Assembly (NCBI GenBank): GCA_965644295.1
Contig: CBFFRP010000079.1
Coordinates: 62,001-126,000 of the forward strand
Reading direction: 5' to 3'
Length of the DNA: 64,000 nt
DNA from: Paraphysomonas bandaiensis
Lineage: Eukaryota; Chrysophyceae
Positions 1 to 11,700 of this stretch are shown one piece after another (positions within the stretch are counted from its first letter, which is position 1; every line of letters starts with the position of its first letter). The position numbers and the translations under genes were made by a program. The notes under the pieces were generated by a model that ran no database searches, was not told the origin of the DNA, and saw only the letters and a program-made list of their open reading frames with translations.

Positions 1-1543
1 TAGTTGTGGTTTACCTCCGCCTAAGTTAGTAATTAATATACCATTGCTAATATAAACCTATGACTTCTATTTTCTATATGACGGGGTGCCACTCTCAAAA
101 ATATGGTAAGTCGAAATATTAAGATATTAAGTATAGATATAGAATGATGTACTTCTGCCATATAATCTAGCAACAGTACTACTCGCTGTAGGTTTTTATA
201 TACTTATTTATACAGATACGCAGTATATATTTTAATGATTTCACTAGATCCTTTTTCCTCTGTCGGTGGCCTTGCCTCTTCGCTTTTACAATATATAGAA
301 AGTTATCATACTTGCCCTCAATATAATGAATGACAAATGTTGAAAAATAGAAACTGACGAATTCTCACAGGCGGTCTCAAACAAAATTGAAATTCTAGGT
401 GACGGATACTCCGATCTTCTATCACCATCCCCGCCGAAGCTACTGTAGGAAGCAATTATGATACAAGAATAAGGATGAAGTAGTGTAAGTAGTAGTATGT
501 AGTATGAGATGAGAGGTAGATAGATAGTAGACTTTATCAGATCAGAAGATATAAGTATTAAGGCCAGATATAGGGTTAGAATGTATCGGAACAATCGATA
601 CATACGAATGAAACGGATGTTTGATGTTTATGGTTTATGGTAGCCCATAGAGAATTATGGTAGTATACATCTAGCCCTGAAATCAACAGATGTCTGGTAT
701 ATATCAACATATCAACATTCTGCTATTCTGCTTGCTCACTGCGTTTGCTTTAAGTGATAGAGCGAAAGTTGTTGCACCTTGGCGCTTGCGGTGATGCACA
801 AGCAGCTTTCGTAGCGCGAAATAGTAGGATGATATCAGTGATAAGCACTGTTAATAAATTGCTTTGCTACGTTACATCGTCTGACTCTTGCACGCTTATT
901 GCTAATAATAAAACATATGGGAGTAGGTGGTGGGATGTTTCGAATTTCTCTACAAAATTTCTGGAATAAGGTTGAGTGACACAGATTTTTATATATAGCA
1001 GAGAGCGAAAAAAGTGGGAGATTTCGTGAGTAAGAAGTACAGTTAAGTGTTGTGTGTTGCAAGAATGCTTTAGTGCTATTCCTATCCATGTTATCACCTG
1101 TGACCTGTGCACATAGAAAAGGATGATCAAGGAGACAGCCTCCCCCTCCCCTAGTTTTATTTTCGCCTTATCATTTCATTATTCATAAAATTCATATAAC
1201 ATTGATGAGTGAGTACATATACACAAGAAAAATAAAACTATCAGCCATGTTTACCCATTATTCTCTAGAGGGAAATCAATACAAAAAACAGAAAAAACTT
1301 AAAACGTCACATCTAGAGCGTAACTCCAACAGGCATAATATCAGCTGTAGGTATATGTTCACTACACCCGAATTCACAACTCCTTATATCAAAGCTGACC
1401 ACAATGAATTTATGACCACAAAACAATAAATCAACTGAATCACCCCAATTTCCGGACTAGTAGCATCGTCATTCAGTTGCAACAATGTATAGCACAAAAG
1501 ATAAATATCACACACTCTCCCTCCCGTATATGCACGTATCGAA
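1..1543. other. Gene-free left edge
   Basis: No reading frame here looks like a family, has a plausible exon structure or continues a neighbouring gene. The short open frames at 286-603 and 1202-1429 are AT-rich and low in complexity. The only structured content is the interspersed repeat at about 722-965. The segment lies downstream of the histidine kinase that ends at 1544. Confidence 0.6.
722..965 (+). repeat. Interspersed repeat family R1, copy 1
   Basis: This shares long blocks with at least five other places in the window. Examples are CTTGCTCACTGCGTTT near 730, a block around 774-813 containing GCTTGCGGTGATGCACAAGC, and TGACTCTTGCACGC near 880. The block can fold into a small hairpin with a GNRA-type loop. 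It has no coding capacity. The recurrence in both orientations shows dispersal rather than local duplication. A short non-autonomous transposable element is the simplest reading. Confidence 0.75.
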
Positions 1544-4484
1544 CTAGCAGTGACTTTCTGCCATTAGGGCATCAAATAACTCAATGTTTAAAGGCTTTTC
1601 GAGAACATGATTGGCACCGCTCTCAAGGAAATAGTCCACATCTCCTGACATGACATTTCCTGTTACTCCTATTATTTTTAGTGATTTAAAACCCATCTCG
1701 CGAATTCGGCGCGTGGCTTCTGGCCCGTTCATCTGCATCAAAACCAAAATGAGATTGCAAAGTATAGGCTTCGTCGTATAGATATACACAATAACATTCG
1801 CAGTATCAATTTCATCATACACTTTTGAACATGTACACATAATCAACTTACGTTCGGCATTTGAAAATCCATCATGATGCAGCAGTAATGATCAGCAGCT
1901 GTAGTTTCCATCATCTTCAAGCAATCCACACCGTCTACTGCAGTGTCGCACTCGTATCCCCTTCTCGTCAAAATCCTAGTCAGTATTTTGCGATTGGACG
2001 CGACGTCGTCCACGACTAGAATTCTCAGGTGAGAAACAGCACATTGCGTGGACACTGGAACCACAGAGGATGTGGTCTTCGTGTTGGTAACAGAAAGAGT
2101 TGGAATCGGCGAATTCCGTACAGATAAGGCACTACACTGAGATGCGCTAGAAGAAATTGGCTTTGGCGTTGGCACAAGGGCATTCCGTACAACATCATTC
2201 TGAAAACGGTGGAGGGGAAATTCAATGTGAAAAGTTGTTCCCATACCAAGACCATCAGAGACAGCCCATATGGATCCATTATGCATTTCGACTATAGACT
2301 TCGATATCCACAGGCCAAGCCCACTCCCTTGCCCTGCTTGCAGCTCATTGGGGTTGAATTGTGCACCCTCCTTGAAAAGCAGTTTCTGGTCAGATTTCGA
2401 GATCCCTGCTCCATTATCGACAACGGATATGTGGAAAGAACCGTCCGGTCTGGCGTTAAGGTAAGAGATCACAGCACCATTGGCGTCAACACTGCTGTCA
2501 CTGGCGTCGATCTTCCATTTCACTTTTGGGGAACCCGAAGGAAACCATTCGCCTGACACTTGCACTACACTATTACGAGGACTAAACTTGAGAGAGTTTG
2601 ACACTACGTTCCTGATAACCTGGACACAGTAGCTCATGTAAGCAGATTACCACGAACGACAATATTACCGACAAGTTAAATAACAACGAACTATACATTG
2701 GGCATTATATATAGTAGTTACTCATAGCATACATATATGCGCACCTGTGCAATCCTGTTCTTATCACCCAGTACACAGAGTCGAGAGAGAGAACCATCTT
2801 CGTTGCCAGTTAACTGAAGAGATATGCCGGCTTCCTTCGCTTGAACTACAAATAAATTAACTGTACTTTGCAGGAGAGGCCAGATACACAGTGGCCGTCT
2901 GTCGATCTTCATCTGTCCCACCTCGATCTTATCGTACTGTAGAAGGTCGTTTAAAACAGTCACAGCCACCCCTGTACTATCTTGTATCTCATGGGTAAGT
3001 TGAACCAGTTCATTACACTTATTTGGTGGTAAAAAATCAGTGTTCAACTGCACCCCAGACCTAATACTATCAGTGCTATCTTGTGATCCTAAACGACTGA
3101 GTGGCTCCAATTCCTCTTCAAGTACGCGGAGGCCTAACTTCACCGTATTGAGGGGAGTTCGAATCTGTGTGCATCATTGTTAACGAAATATATCTTGCTA
3201 ATATAATGCACTCACCTCATGAGATACATAGCGCACAAATACTCGCTTCGCCTGTAAAACTTGTTCCTTTTCAGTGCTCTCTTTGTTTACAAAATAATCA
3301 TATGTTAAGAATAGACAAGAAGTGAAGATAATCACTGTTAAACTTATTGCAGTCGCCAGAATTGGGATATTGGTATGAAACTGATTATAGAACTTTTTCG
3401 TCGGATAAATAGTCATCGTATAATGTGCCTGAGTAGATGCCAGTGAATCAGATAAAACAGCAGGTCGGGAAATTCCCATAGAAGTGAACTCAGCATCGTG
3501 CAAGTCCCCCTCTCCTAACAACTGTGGAATGCCTTCAAGAAGTTCAAATGTATACGATTGTGTCTCCGACTGTATAACACAGTCTACGCCGTCGATACCC
3601 TTGGCCAGAATATTGTACATTGCCGTGTCCCATGAGAATGGAATGGATGTAAAGCCAACAACCTCATCGGGATTGTTACGGGGGTGGATAGGGCTATATA
3701 TAATGGTCGTTGGTCTGTATTCATCATCCCGAAGCAACTGAATCAAATCCGTCATAGCGGCACAGGTTTCAAATCCCTGCAGGCCACACTCATAGGCACT
3801 ATCAATTGCTTTCACTCTGCGCTCCTCGTGGTGCGAATTATACATCAATGTCTTGCTTGATCCATTCAAATAGTGAATCACAGGAGTAACGAATGTATAC
3901 TGAGAATGCTCCGTATATCCAGTAGTGTCATGATACCTAACAGGATGTTCTGGATCACTTTCATCAAATGAAAATACTCCAAACCCAAAAGAAGATGTTC
4001 CTGCATTAGGTGGAACAAGTGGATCCTGTTTTAATGCATATTCTGCAAATTTTTCAAATTTTTCAATATGATAATTATGTACTAATGGTAATATTTGAAA
4101 TTGTACATTAGCTAAACCTTCCATATCATCACTTAAATCTTGATAACCATTCATATATATATATGGCCATGTATCTTTATCAGGGTATGTTAAACTAGTG
4201 ATAGTTCCAATTAATTTAGATGCATATTTTGCACGTTTTAATGTTGAATTTAATTCAGAAAAAATTTCATATGATGCAGAATGAAACTGTGTATAAAAAA
4301 TTTTATGTTCAGATATCCATAAAATTTTATATGTAAATATTCCACTTGATATAATTAAAATAATAAAACAGATGCATAGGAGGATGCGAGAGATGTAGAT
4401 GTGTGAGGAGGTTGTATGAGAATGATTTGGGAGGTATGAAGAGAGTAGGGAGGTAATGAGAGGAATTGATGGTGTTGTTGACAT
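1544..4484 (-). CDS. Hybrid sensor histidine kinase with extracellular sensor (HK1)
   Basis: Four exons (4484-3216, 3164-2745, 2619-1852, 1732-1544) join in frame to 881 aa. Order: a TM segment at about residues 30-52, a large CHASE-like extracytoplasmic region, a second TM, an H-box (RYVSHEIRTPLNTV, the H falling just before the first intron), an N-box (NVVSNSLKF), G1 (VVDNGAGIS), G2 (GSGLGLW) and a C-terminal receiver with VVDD, the phospho-acceptor Asp in MMDFQMP, TGN and EKP. It is therefore a complete membrane sensor expected to autophosphorylate on His and pass phosphate to its own receiver Asp. The last intron splits the receiver just after QMPN. The ligand is unknown. The start was placed at the Met before STTPSIPL; upstream sequence is TATG-rich repeat. 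It is paralogous to the gene at 23531-26158. Confidence 0.9.
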
Positions 4485-4560
4485 GTAGAGAGATGAGGAA
4501 AGATGGAAGGAGGGGGGTAGATGTAGAATTAATGGAGTTATCAGAACAATTACTGTGTGA

Positions 4561-4690
4561 ATGTGTATGTATATATATGTGTATATATATGTGTATATAT
4601 ATGTCTGTATGTATATGTATGTATGTGTATGTATGTGTATGTATGTATCGTATGAAGTGGTAAGATGTACGTATGTGTGTCCATATCCAT
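4561..4690. repeat. TATG/TATA microsatellite upstream of HK1
   Basis: Interrupted TATG and TATATG units lie just upstream of the HK1 start codon and form the left part of the HK1/cereblon divergent gap. Open frames read through it in several phases, but this is a by-product of the 4-nt unit. Confidence 0.8.
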
Positions 4691-4789
4691 CTATATCTAG
4701 ACATATATACGTACATATACATAGAGATCTCAAGAGAAAGTAGAAGTTTACTACAACTTTTTGTCCACTGACGATTGTTGAGTGTCAGA

Positions 4790-5605
4790 AAAGGGATTAA
4801 GGGATTTTATTACATGGACATCGTTAGATAAGGGACGAAAATCCAGATATTAAGATAAAAGTGGTGTATTTAGGGATAATAGAGGCATATTATGAATAAA
4901 AGAGGGGTATTTAGAGAAAATAAAAGGATAAAAGTGGGATATTTAACACATAGGGATGAAATAAATGTATGGAGGGATGAAATAGATGTTTTTTGGGATA
5001 AAAGTGGTGTATTAGGGATGAAATAGATGTTTTTAGGGATAAAAGTGGTGTTTTTAGGGATGAAATAGATGTTTTTAGGGATAAAAGTGGTGTACTAGGG
5101 TTAAAAGTGGTGTATTAGGGATGAAATAGGTGTTTTTAGGGATAAAAGTGGTGTATTAGGGATGAAATAGGTGTTTTTAGGGATAAAAGTGGTGTATTAG
5201 GGATGAAATAGGTGTTTTTAGGGATAAAAGTGGTGTATTAGGGATGAAATAGGTGTTTTTAGGGATAAAAGTGGTGTATTAGGGATGAAATAGATGTTTT
5301 TAGGGATAAAAGTGGTGTATTAGGGATGAAATAGATGTTTTTAGGGATAAAAGTGGTGTATTAGGGATGAAATAGATGTTTTTAGGGATAAAAGTGGTGT
5401 ATTAGGGATGAAATAGGTGTTTTTAGGGATAAAAGAGGTGTATTAGGGATGAAATAGATGTTTTTAGGGATAAAAGTGGTGTACTAGGGATGAAATAGGT
5501 GTTTTTAGGGATAAAAGTGGTGTATTAGGGATGAAATAGATGTTTTTAGGGATAAAAGTGGTGTACTAGGGTTAAAAGTATTGTTTTTAGGGGATAAAAG
5601 AGGGG
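4790..5605. repeat. 41-bp minisatellite containing TTAGGG
   Basis: A tandem array with a 41-bp period (for example GTATTAGGG at 5112 and again at 5153). Each unit contains two TTAGGG hexamers, joined by GATGAAATAG(A/G)TG and GATAAAAGTGG. The array is regular from about 4985 to 5600 (roughly 15 units) and degenerate to the left. It lies between the divergent HK1 and cereblon genes. Confidence 0.9.
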
Positions 5606-5890
5606 TATTTGCTACTGTATATAGATATCTGTAAACATACTCTGTATATATACACATACATATATACACATACAGGAGATCCATATATAAACACCACGCT
5701 CTCTCATCACACTCTCACTCATCTTCTCATACAGTAGCTTTAGATCCCATTCAACACATCTAGAAATCTCATTCATATGATTATTACATAAAATCAAATA
5801 AGGGACAGCAAACGACAATAAGGGACATACATCTCTCTCTTTCTTTCTTTCTTTCTATTAAGAAACATATACAACTATAGTTACTTACTT

Positions 5891-8286
5891 ATGGCATATA
5901 CACATACTGCATCAATACATGCATATCTTGGTCATGATATGGAAGATGTACATGAAAGAATATTCCTTGAATCTGGAACAGAGATTACATTGCCAGTATT
6001 ATATTTAGATGAAGTGATACTATTTCCTACTGAAACTTTACCATTACGTATAAAAAATATGAATTTAGTAAGTTATTTACGTACACGTGGGGAACAATCA
6101 AATGGATCAAATATTGGGGCACATCCTGTTATTATTGGTGTTATTGGTAGATATTTTATTGAAAATGATGGTACTCCTGTTATTCCATATGTGGGTACTG
6201 TGATTGAAGCTGTTGCAACAAAGTATGAAGGGGAGACAGCTGTGGTAATGGCTAAAGGAAGGTGTCGATTCCACGTTCTTTCGAGGTATATTGACAATGT
6301 ATACAACGTCGTCATGGTCCGTGGAAGAGTTCTCAGTGACGAGGTATGCACATTCTCTCCAGGTGCTTCTAATCTCCACAAAGATGAGTTTTATATGGTG
6401 GCCAACCCTCTACCTAGTTGGGTAAGTATGAAAAATAGTTTACAAAGTTGAAGTTTCCTTGCTACTTTTTATGCTCAGTAGTATTTCTGCTTACTGTTCG
6501 ACTCAGTATGCTAACTATGACTGTAGGTATACAAGTTTTATGACCCGTACCATCTTATGAATCGTGCGAAGGAACTACAACGTAAACTGGTAAACTATAT
6601 TTCAGAATACATTGTGTTACAGTGGTGCAGATTGTTAATGAATTGAGTTTCTAGTATTGAGTAGTCTTGAACATAAGTGTACTTTCCATAATCATTCTGT
6701 GTGTTATTTGTAGCACTCCTTCGACCACCATTCCTCTACCGATTCCCAGTCTTCTCGCACTATGAGTCTCAGTGACGAATCAGATGAATCCCAGGAGGAG
6801 TCTGGTGGCTATATGACTGCAGACGAAGGTGGAGGCTGTGTCACTGAAGCGTCAACGCAGAGACAGAGTGTATCGGAAGAACTAAAGGCAGATAGTGACA
6901 ATGATCGAGATGATAACAGTTACGATAACCTACTTGAGTGTGATGAGCGTATAGAGGACCCAGTGAATTATTCCTTTAGAGTTGCTGGTGATCTTGTTTT
7001 GCCTGACAGTGATCGCCAGAAACTTTTAGAAGCTAATGGAGTGGCTGATCGTCTCAGGTACCTCTTTTTCTTGTGTGTACCTGAAAGTATATCTATAATT
7101 GTATATACCTACATATATATGAAGGGATGAATGCATGATTAGTTTATAGGATTTTGTTAGTTGTTTGCCATGCAGCTTTTTCTCGGTGCTATAGTTTTAT
7201 TTTTTCGTATTTCATTCGTGTTGTGGGTGGGCAGGTTAATTGTTGATTATCTTGAGGATAAAATAGCATATTTTGAATGTCGCCACACTACAGGATCTAT
7301 ATATCCCGAAACCCCTTCTCGCAACGTTGATGAATCTGAGGAGGAATCAGTGTCATCTCCAAGTGGTATTTCTGCCTCACGATCTCGTGTGGGACCCGCA
7401 GGAGTGTTAGCGCTTCATTGTAAGGATTGCATGTCTGTGGTTGCGCGGGAGGATATGGTGTTTCAAGTACCTGGAGCCCAAGGAGCTGTTGGGGCGTATG
7501 TTAATCCACACGGGTATGCAAATCACTCGTTTTATGATTTTGCGATTTGTCTGTTTGCGTAGTAGTTATTAAATTCATGACAATGGTAGCTAGTCATTTA
7601 AAACGTCGCTAGTATTATTCCCGGGAGACGTACTATGAGATAGCTATATTTTGACGTTCTTATTTATTGTAGATGCGTGCACCAAACGGTGACTGTGAGA
7701 AAAATATTGCAGTCCAAGGTTTTGTGTCACGGGCGCCCAAGTAATGAAGACACGTACGTATTGTGTCTTTGCAGTGCACTATTAATTTGTGTATTTCATT
7801 ATATAATTGTTTTCCAGTTATATTTTTTGGATTTTTGTTTTGTGTTATCAGGCGTAGAATGCGTTTTGACGTGATACGTGCAGGTGGTTTCCTGGTTACT
7901 CATGGACAATTGCGTACTGTGGCAACTGCTACAATCATTTAGGGTGGAAGTTTACGCTGGACCCTGTTACTGACCCGGGAATAGACCAGTCAGTTTTGTG
8001 TAAGAGTTTCTGGTGAGAGACATTACCTTGTATAAGTATTCGCCAGACATTTACAACTCTATTTCAATTATTTTATGCACTTGCAACAGTACATTTTTTG
8101 AGTCCGTCGTTATACTCATTTTACTTTCACCTGTATTTTTTTCTTTTTGAATCACCTTGTGCTGGTTATAGGGGTCTGAGGAGGTCAGCTGTGTGCAGTG
8201 GGATTGCTTGTAGTAGTGATATGTCGGAAACTTCTTTTCACCCGGGGCGAAACGTTGCGGCATTTATAGAATCACTTTTCTCTTAA
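5891..8286 (+). CDS. CRBN: Cereblon (LON plus CULT domains)
   Basis: Seven exons (5891-6421, 6527-6589, 6714-7057, 7235-7513, 7673-7753, 7884-8012, 8172-8286) join in frame to 513 aa. The LON-like domain begins at LPVLYLDEVILFP; the helical segment reads LPSWVYKFYDPYHLMNR. An acidic linker rich in Ser/Glu is followed by DPVNYSFRVAGDL. The C-terminal CULT domain has both zinc Cys pairs (CKDC and CGNC) and AYVNPHG. It also has all three pocket tryptophans in WFPGYSWTIAY and HLGWKF. In the known family, cereblon is the substrate receptor of the DDB1-CUL4 ubiquitin ligase and binds cyclic imides, including C-terminal cyclic-imide degrons. Relative to human, the residue matching His378 is Asp and that matching Val388 is Ile. 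It is longer than human CRBN (442 aa) because of inserted acidic stretches. Confidence 0.93.
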
Positions 8287-8712
8287 TCCTTTTTCCTCTA
8301 CTCATTGTATATAAGCACAAAATACGAAGCATTCACGTCTGCTGCAGCCATGACTAATATCAATGTGTATGCAATATTTTATATGATTTTATGCTGTTAA
8401 TAATATGACCGTCTTATATAGTATTCGGCTTCATGTCTTTGAGTACTATGTGTCAGAAGTTTAAGACAAAGACAAGCAATGAATGCATCACAACAGTTTC
8501 TAATCAATAAGCAGTGATACTAATTCTGCTACGACGAAGTGTCTGATATTTAGTGAGGTAATAAATGATTATTACACCGAACCATGATATAAGATATAAT
8601 ACTCTGTAATGCCAGTACTATAGAATAAAATTTTATTATCACGTTATGGCCAATACATATATCTTAACTCCACTATTTATAATAATAAAATCCTTCACGT
8701 GCATCACAAAAA
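8287..8712. other. Convergent 3' gap between CRBN and the DNA polymerase
   Basis: About 425 nt of AT-rich sequence between two convergent stop codons. I see no gene, repeat or RNA structure that I can support. It presumably holds both 3' UTRs and polyadenylation sites. Confidence 0.5.
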
Positions 8713-11700
8713 CTACTTGGCTTTGTACCAACTATCGGCACATTTTGCATCAACTTCTAGTTTGACTACACAATACAAATTAGAAATAATATACAGAAAA
8801 AGTTCCGCGTACCTCTAAGCGGAGACAATCCAAAATTGTCAAAGGGGCTTTCCATGCATGACTTCACTTCAGCCATAGCCTGAAAAGAACAAATGAAACA
8901 CAGTGCAATATATATATCTATATCTTCAAACCTCCGCACTGCTCTCCTTTGGTCCTTCAAGTATCACCTCGTCATGAATCTGGAGTACGAGTTTCCAACC
9001 CAGCTTTTGCAGTTTCTCACTATCCCACAGCTTAAGCATAGCCATGATAACGACATCCGCAGCGCTGCCCTGATAATACATATGTTACGACCCGTAGAAT
9101 GTGACTTACATGCACTATTGAGGAATATCTACCTGTATCGGAGTATTGATAGCTGCTCTCATAGCCCTTCCAATTGCAGCTCTCATTGTACCACTCATTT
9201 CACTATCTCTATTTTGTCTCAGTGTCGCCTCTGGTAGATGACGACACCTGTGTATCCAGTATCCATATAACTCATTGACTTAGAAAGCAATAACGAAATA
9301 ACTCACCGTCCCATCAAGGTGCGGACATACCCAAAGCGTGTAGCGTGAGCTTTCATTTTCGTCTGCCAATTCTTTACCTGGCGTCCACGAATAGCATCAC
9401 TCTCAGTAGAAGATCATTCGGTTTGACGTACGTACCTCGGGTCTATCGGCATACCATGCTTCAAGAGTATCCGTAGCCTCTTCTTTCGAGATTCCCCTGA
9501 AAATAATGTTACATATGATATCAGAATATCATTTATACACACCAGTCTTGCGCGAGTCCATGAACTGTCTTCCCATACGCGATAGAAAAATTAAGTGTTT
9601 TAGCTTTTCGCCTCTCACTCGCATAAACATCTTTCACTAGAGGACAGGGAGGATCGCCCTACATTCAGAGGATCTTAACTCAACAACCAACGCAATATAT
9701 TCAACAATGTGTGACATTTCAGTCTATATAACTTTAACGTAGTACAGAAAAAAACACAAATATAACTTTAACAAATATACACATAGGCAGCGCCACTTTG
9801 TAATTGCACCTTCGAATAGTCCCATTCTAGCAAAACCTTCCCCGATTCCACTGCCTCTCGAATATATGGATACATACCCATCGCTGTACGACTGTGAAAG
9901 CACCCTCCTGACTCAAATGCTTGTAACATACTCTACAGTTTGCATAATTAAGATAGAATAAAATAAAATCTCCAACCTCGCATTGGGTAATATGAGCCAA
10001 CAAGCGCAACTCCAGCTGACCATAGTCCGCAACTATAAGAGCACATCCTTCCTCTGCAACAAACGCATCCCGAATCTTGTATTGGTCTTTCTCTAGTGCT
10101 GGCTGGTTCTGCAGATTAGGTCGACGTGCACTCAGCCGACCTGTCTCTGTGTTGAGATTCAGCGAGCAGTGCACTCGACTCTTGTCGTCAACCATTGCCT
10201 GAAAATCGAATATACGAAATCACACGTACAAAATATTCGTGACACAGTGATGTCACCTGCAACGGAACAAGAAAATTCGTAATCATTGTGTCCACTTGAG
10301 CTACTTTTGCTAATGCTCCTGCAACGAAACAGTTATAAATCACTTGCAAGGAGAGATTCTGTCAGCTACCAAGAGCTCGGCACCCCTCTTTTCCAATCTT
10401 ATCGTAAGCTTTTCCCCACACTGCATCTTTCTCTGAATAGTATTGGCATGAGTCCACAATTACATGCAGCATAACCTTTCTTACCGTCTCCGAATAGATC
10501 ATGTCCAGCAAGTTCCATCAACACATCTATTGATACTTTCGCAGCCCCTAAAGTCTATGGTAACTACATCTCAAAAAAGTCAATAATTAACAAACCGGAA
10601 GGAGTAAACGAATTAGGAGTAAGTCCGATGGTTTCAATAACCACTTCTGAATTCTTCTTAGGGGCCACTTGGGGTAAAAAACTTTCCTGAACCTTCCTAA
10701 CATTGACACTCTCATTGACTGGAGCAGTGCCATAAAGACATTCACGAATTCTCGCACGAAGCGTATTCCCATCGCCACTGATGTTTAATCCCCTAGAAAC
10801 CACGATTACATACACATCTCGCAAAACTTCGCATAATTAGACCCACATGGAGTTGCACACATCGCACAAATCATCATAGTCCATATCATCATAGTCGTCG
10901 GTGCTACTGGAGCTCACTTTCTGGTCATATTCTAACAGTCGGGCCACCAGCTCAGATTTCTTGCCAGTGGTCTGCAACGAAGTAAAAAGAAACGAAATAA
11001 AGCTTCTAACCGCAAACTTTACAAAATCTACCTGTAAGCCTCTGTCCTTAAGAAGTTTCTTCAGCTCTGCAACCAATTTGTCTATAACACAGAGCTGATT
11101 AACATGAAATAGTCATCACTGCAGTGCCATAACTACCAGCATAAGGATTGGAAGGTGCGCGGCCATCCGCTGGACTCAATTTGGGAACAGAATCATCATT
11201 GCTACTAGAGCTCTCTTTCTGGTCATATTCTAACAGTCGGGCCACCAGCTCAGATTTCTTGCCAGTGGTCTGCAACGAAGTAAAAAGAAACGAAATAAAG
11301 CTTCTAACCGCAAACTTTACAAAATCTACCTGTAAGCCTCTGTCCTTAAGAAGTTTCTTCAGCTCTGCAACCAATTTGCCTATAACACAGAGCTGATTAA
11401 CATTAAATAGTCATCACTGCAGTGTCATAACTACCAGCATAAGGATTGGAGGGTGCGTTGATATCGTCTGGATTCTCTGAACTACTTGAATTCTCCAACT
11501 AATAAAAGAGTTATACAGCCGTTTTTTACCAATACACTGCAATCACCATGAATGATTTCGTTGTACATATCAGCTCGCGATTTTTATAGGTCCCGAATAA
11601 TATTTGCTATACAAATAAGTTCAATACAAAGTGATAAAACTAAATCTGCTACCTGAATTTGCGACGTGCTTGCAATATTTAACAGGTGGGCATCCTTCGT

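Noticed and set aside
4790-5605. A telomere end
   Set aside because: TTAGGG is present but inside a 41-bp unit, with genes on both sides and no chromosome end.
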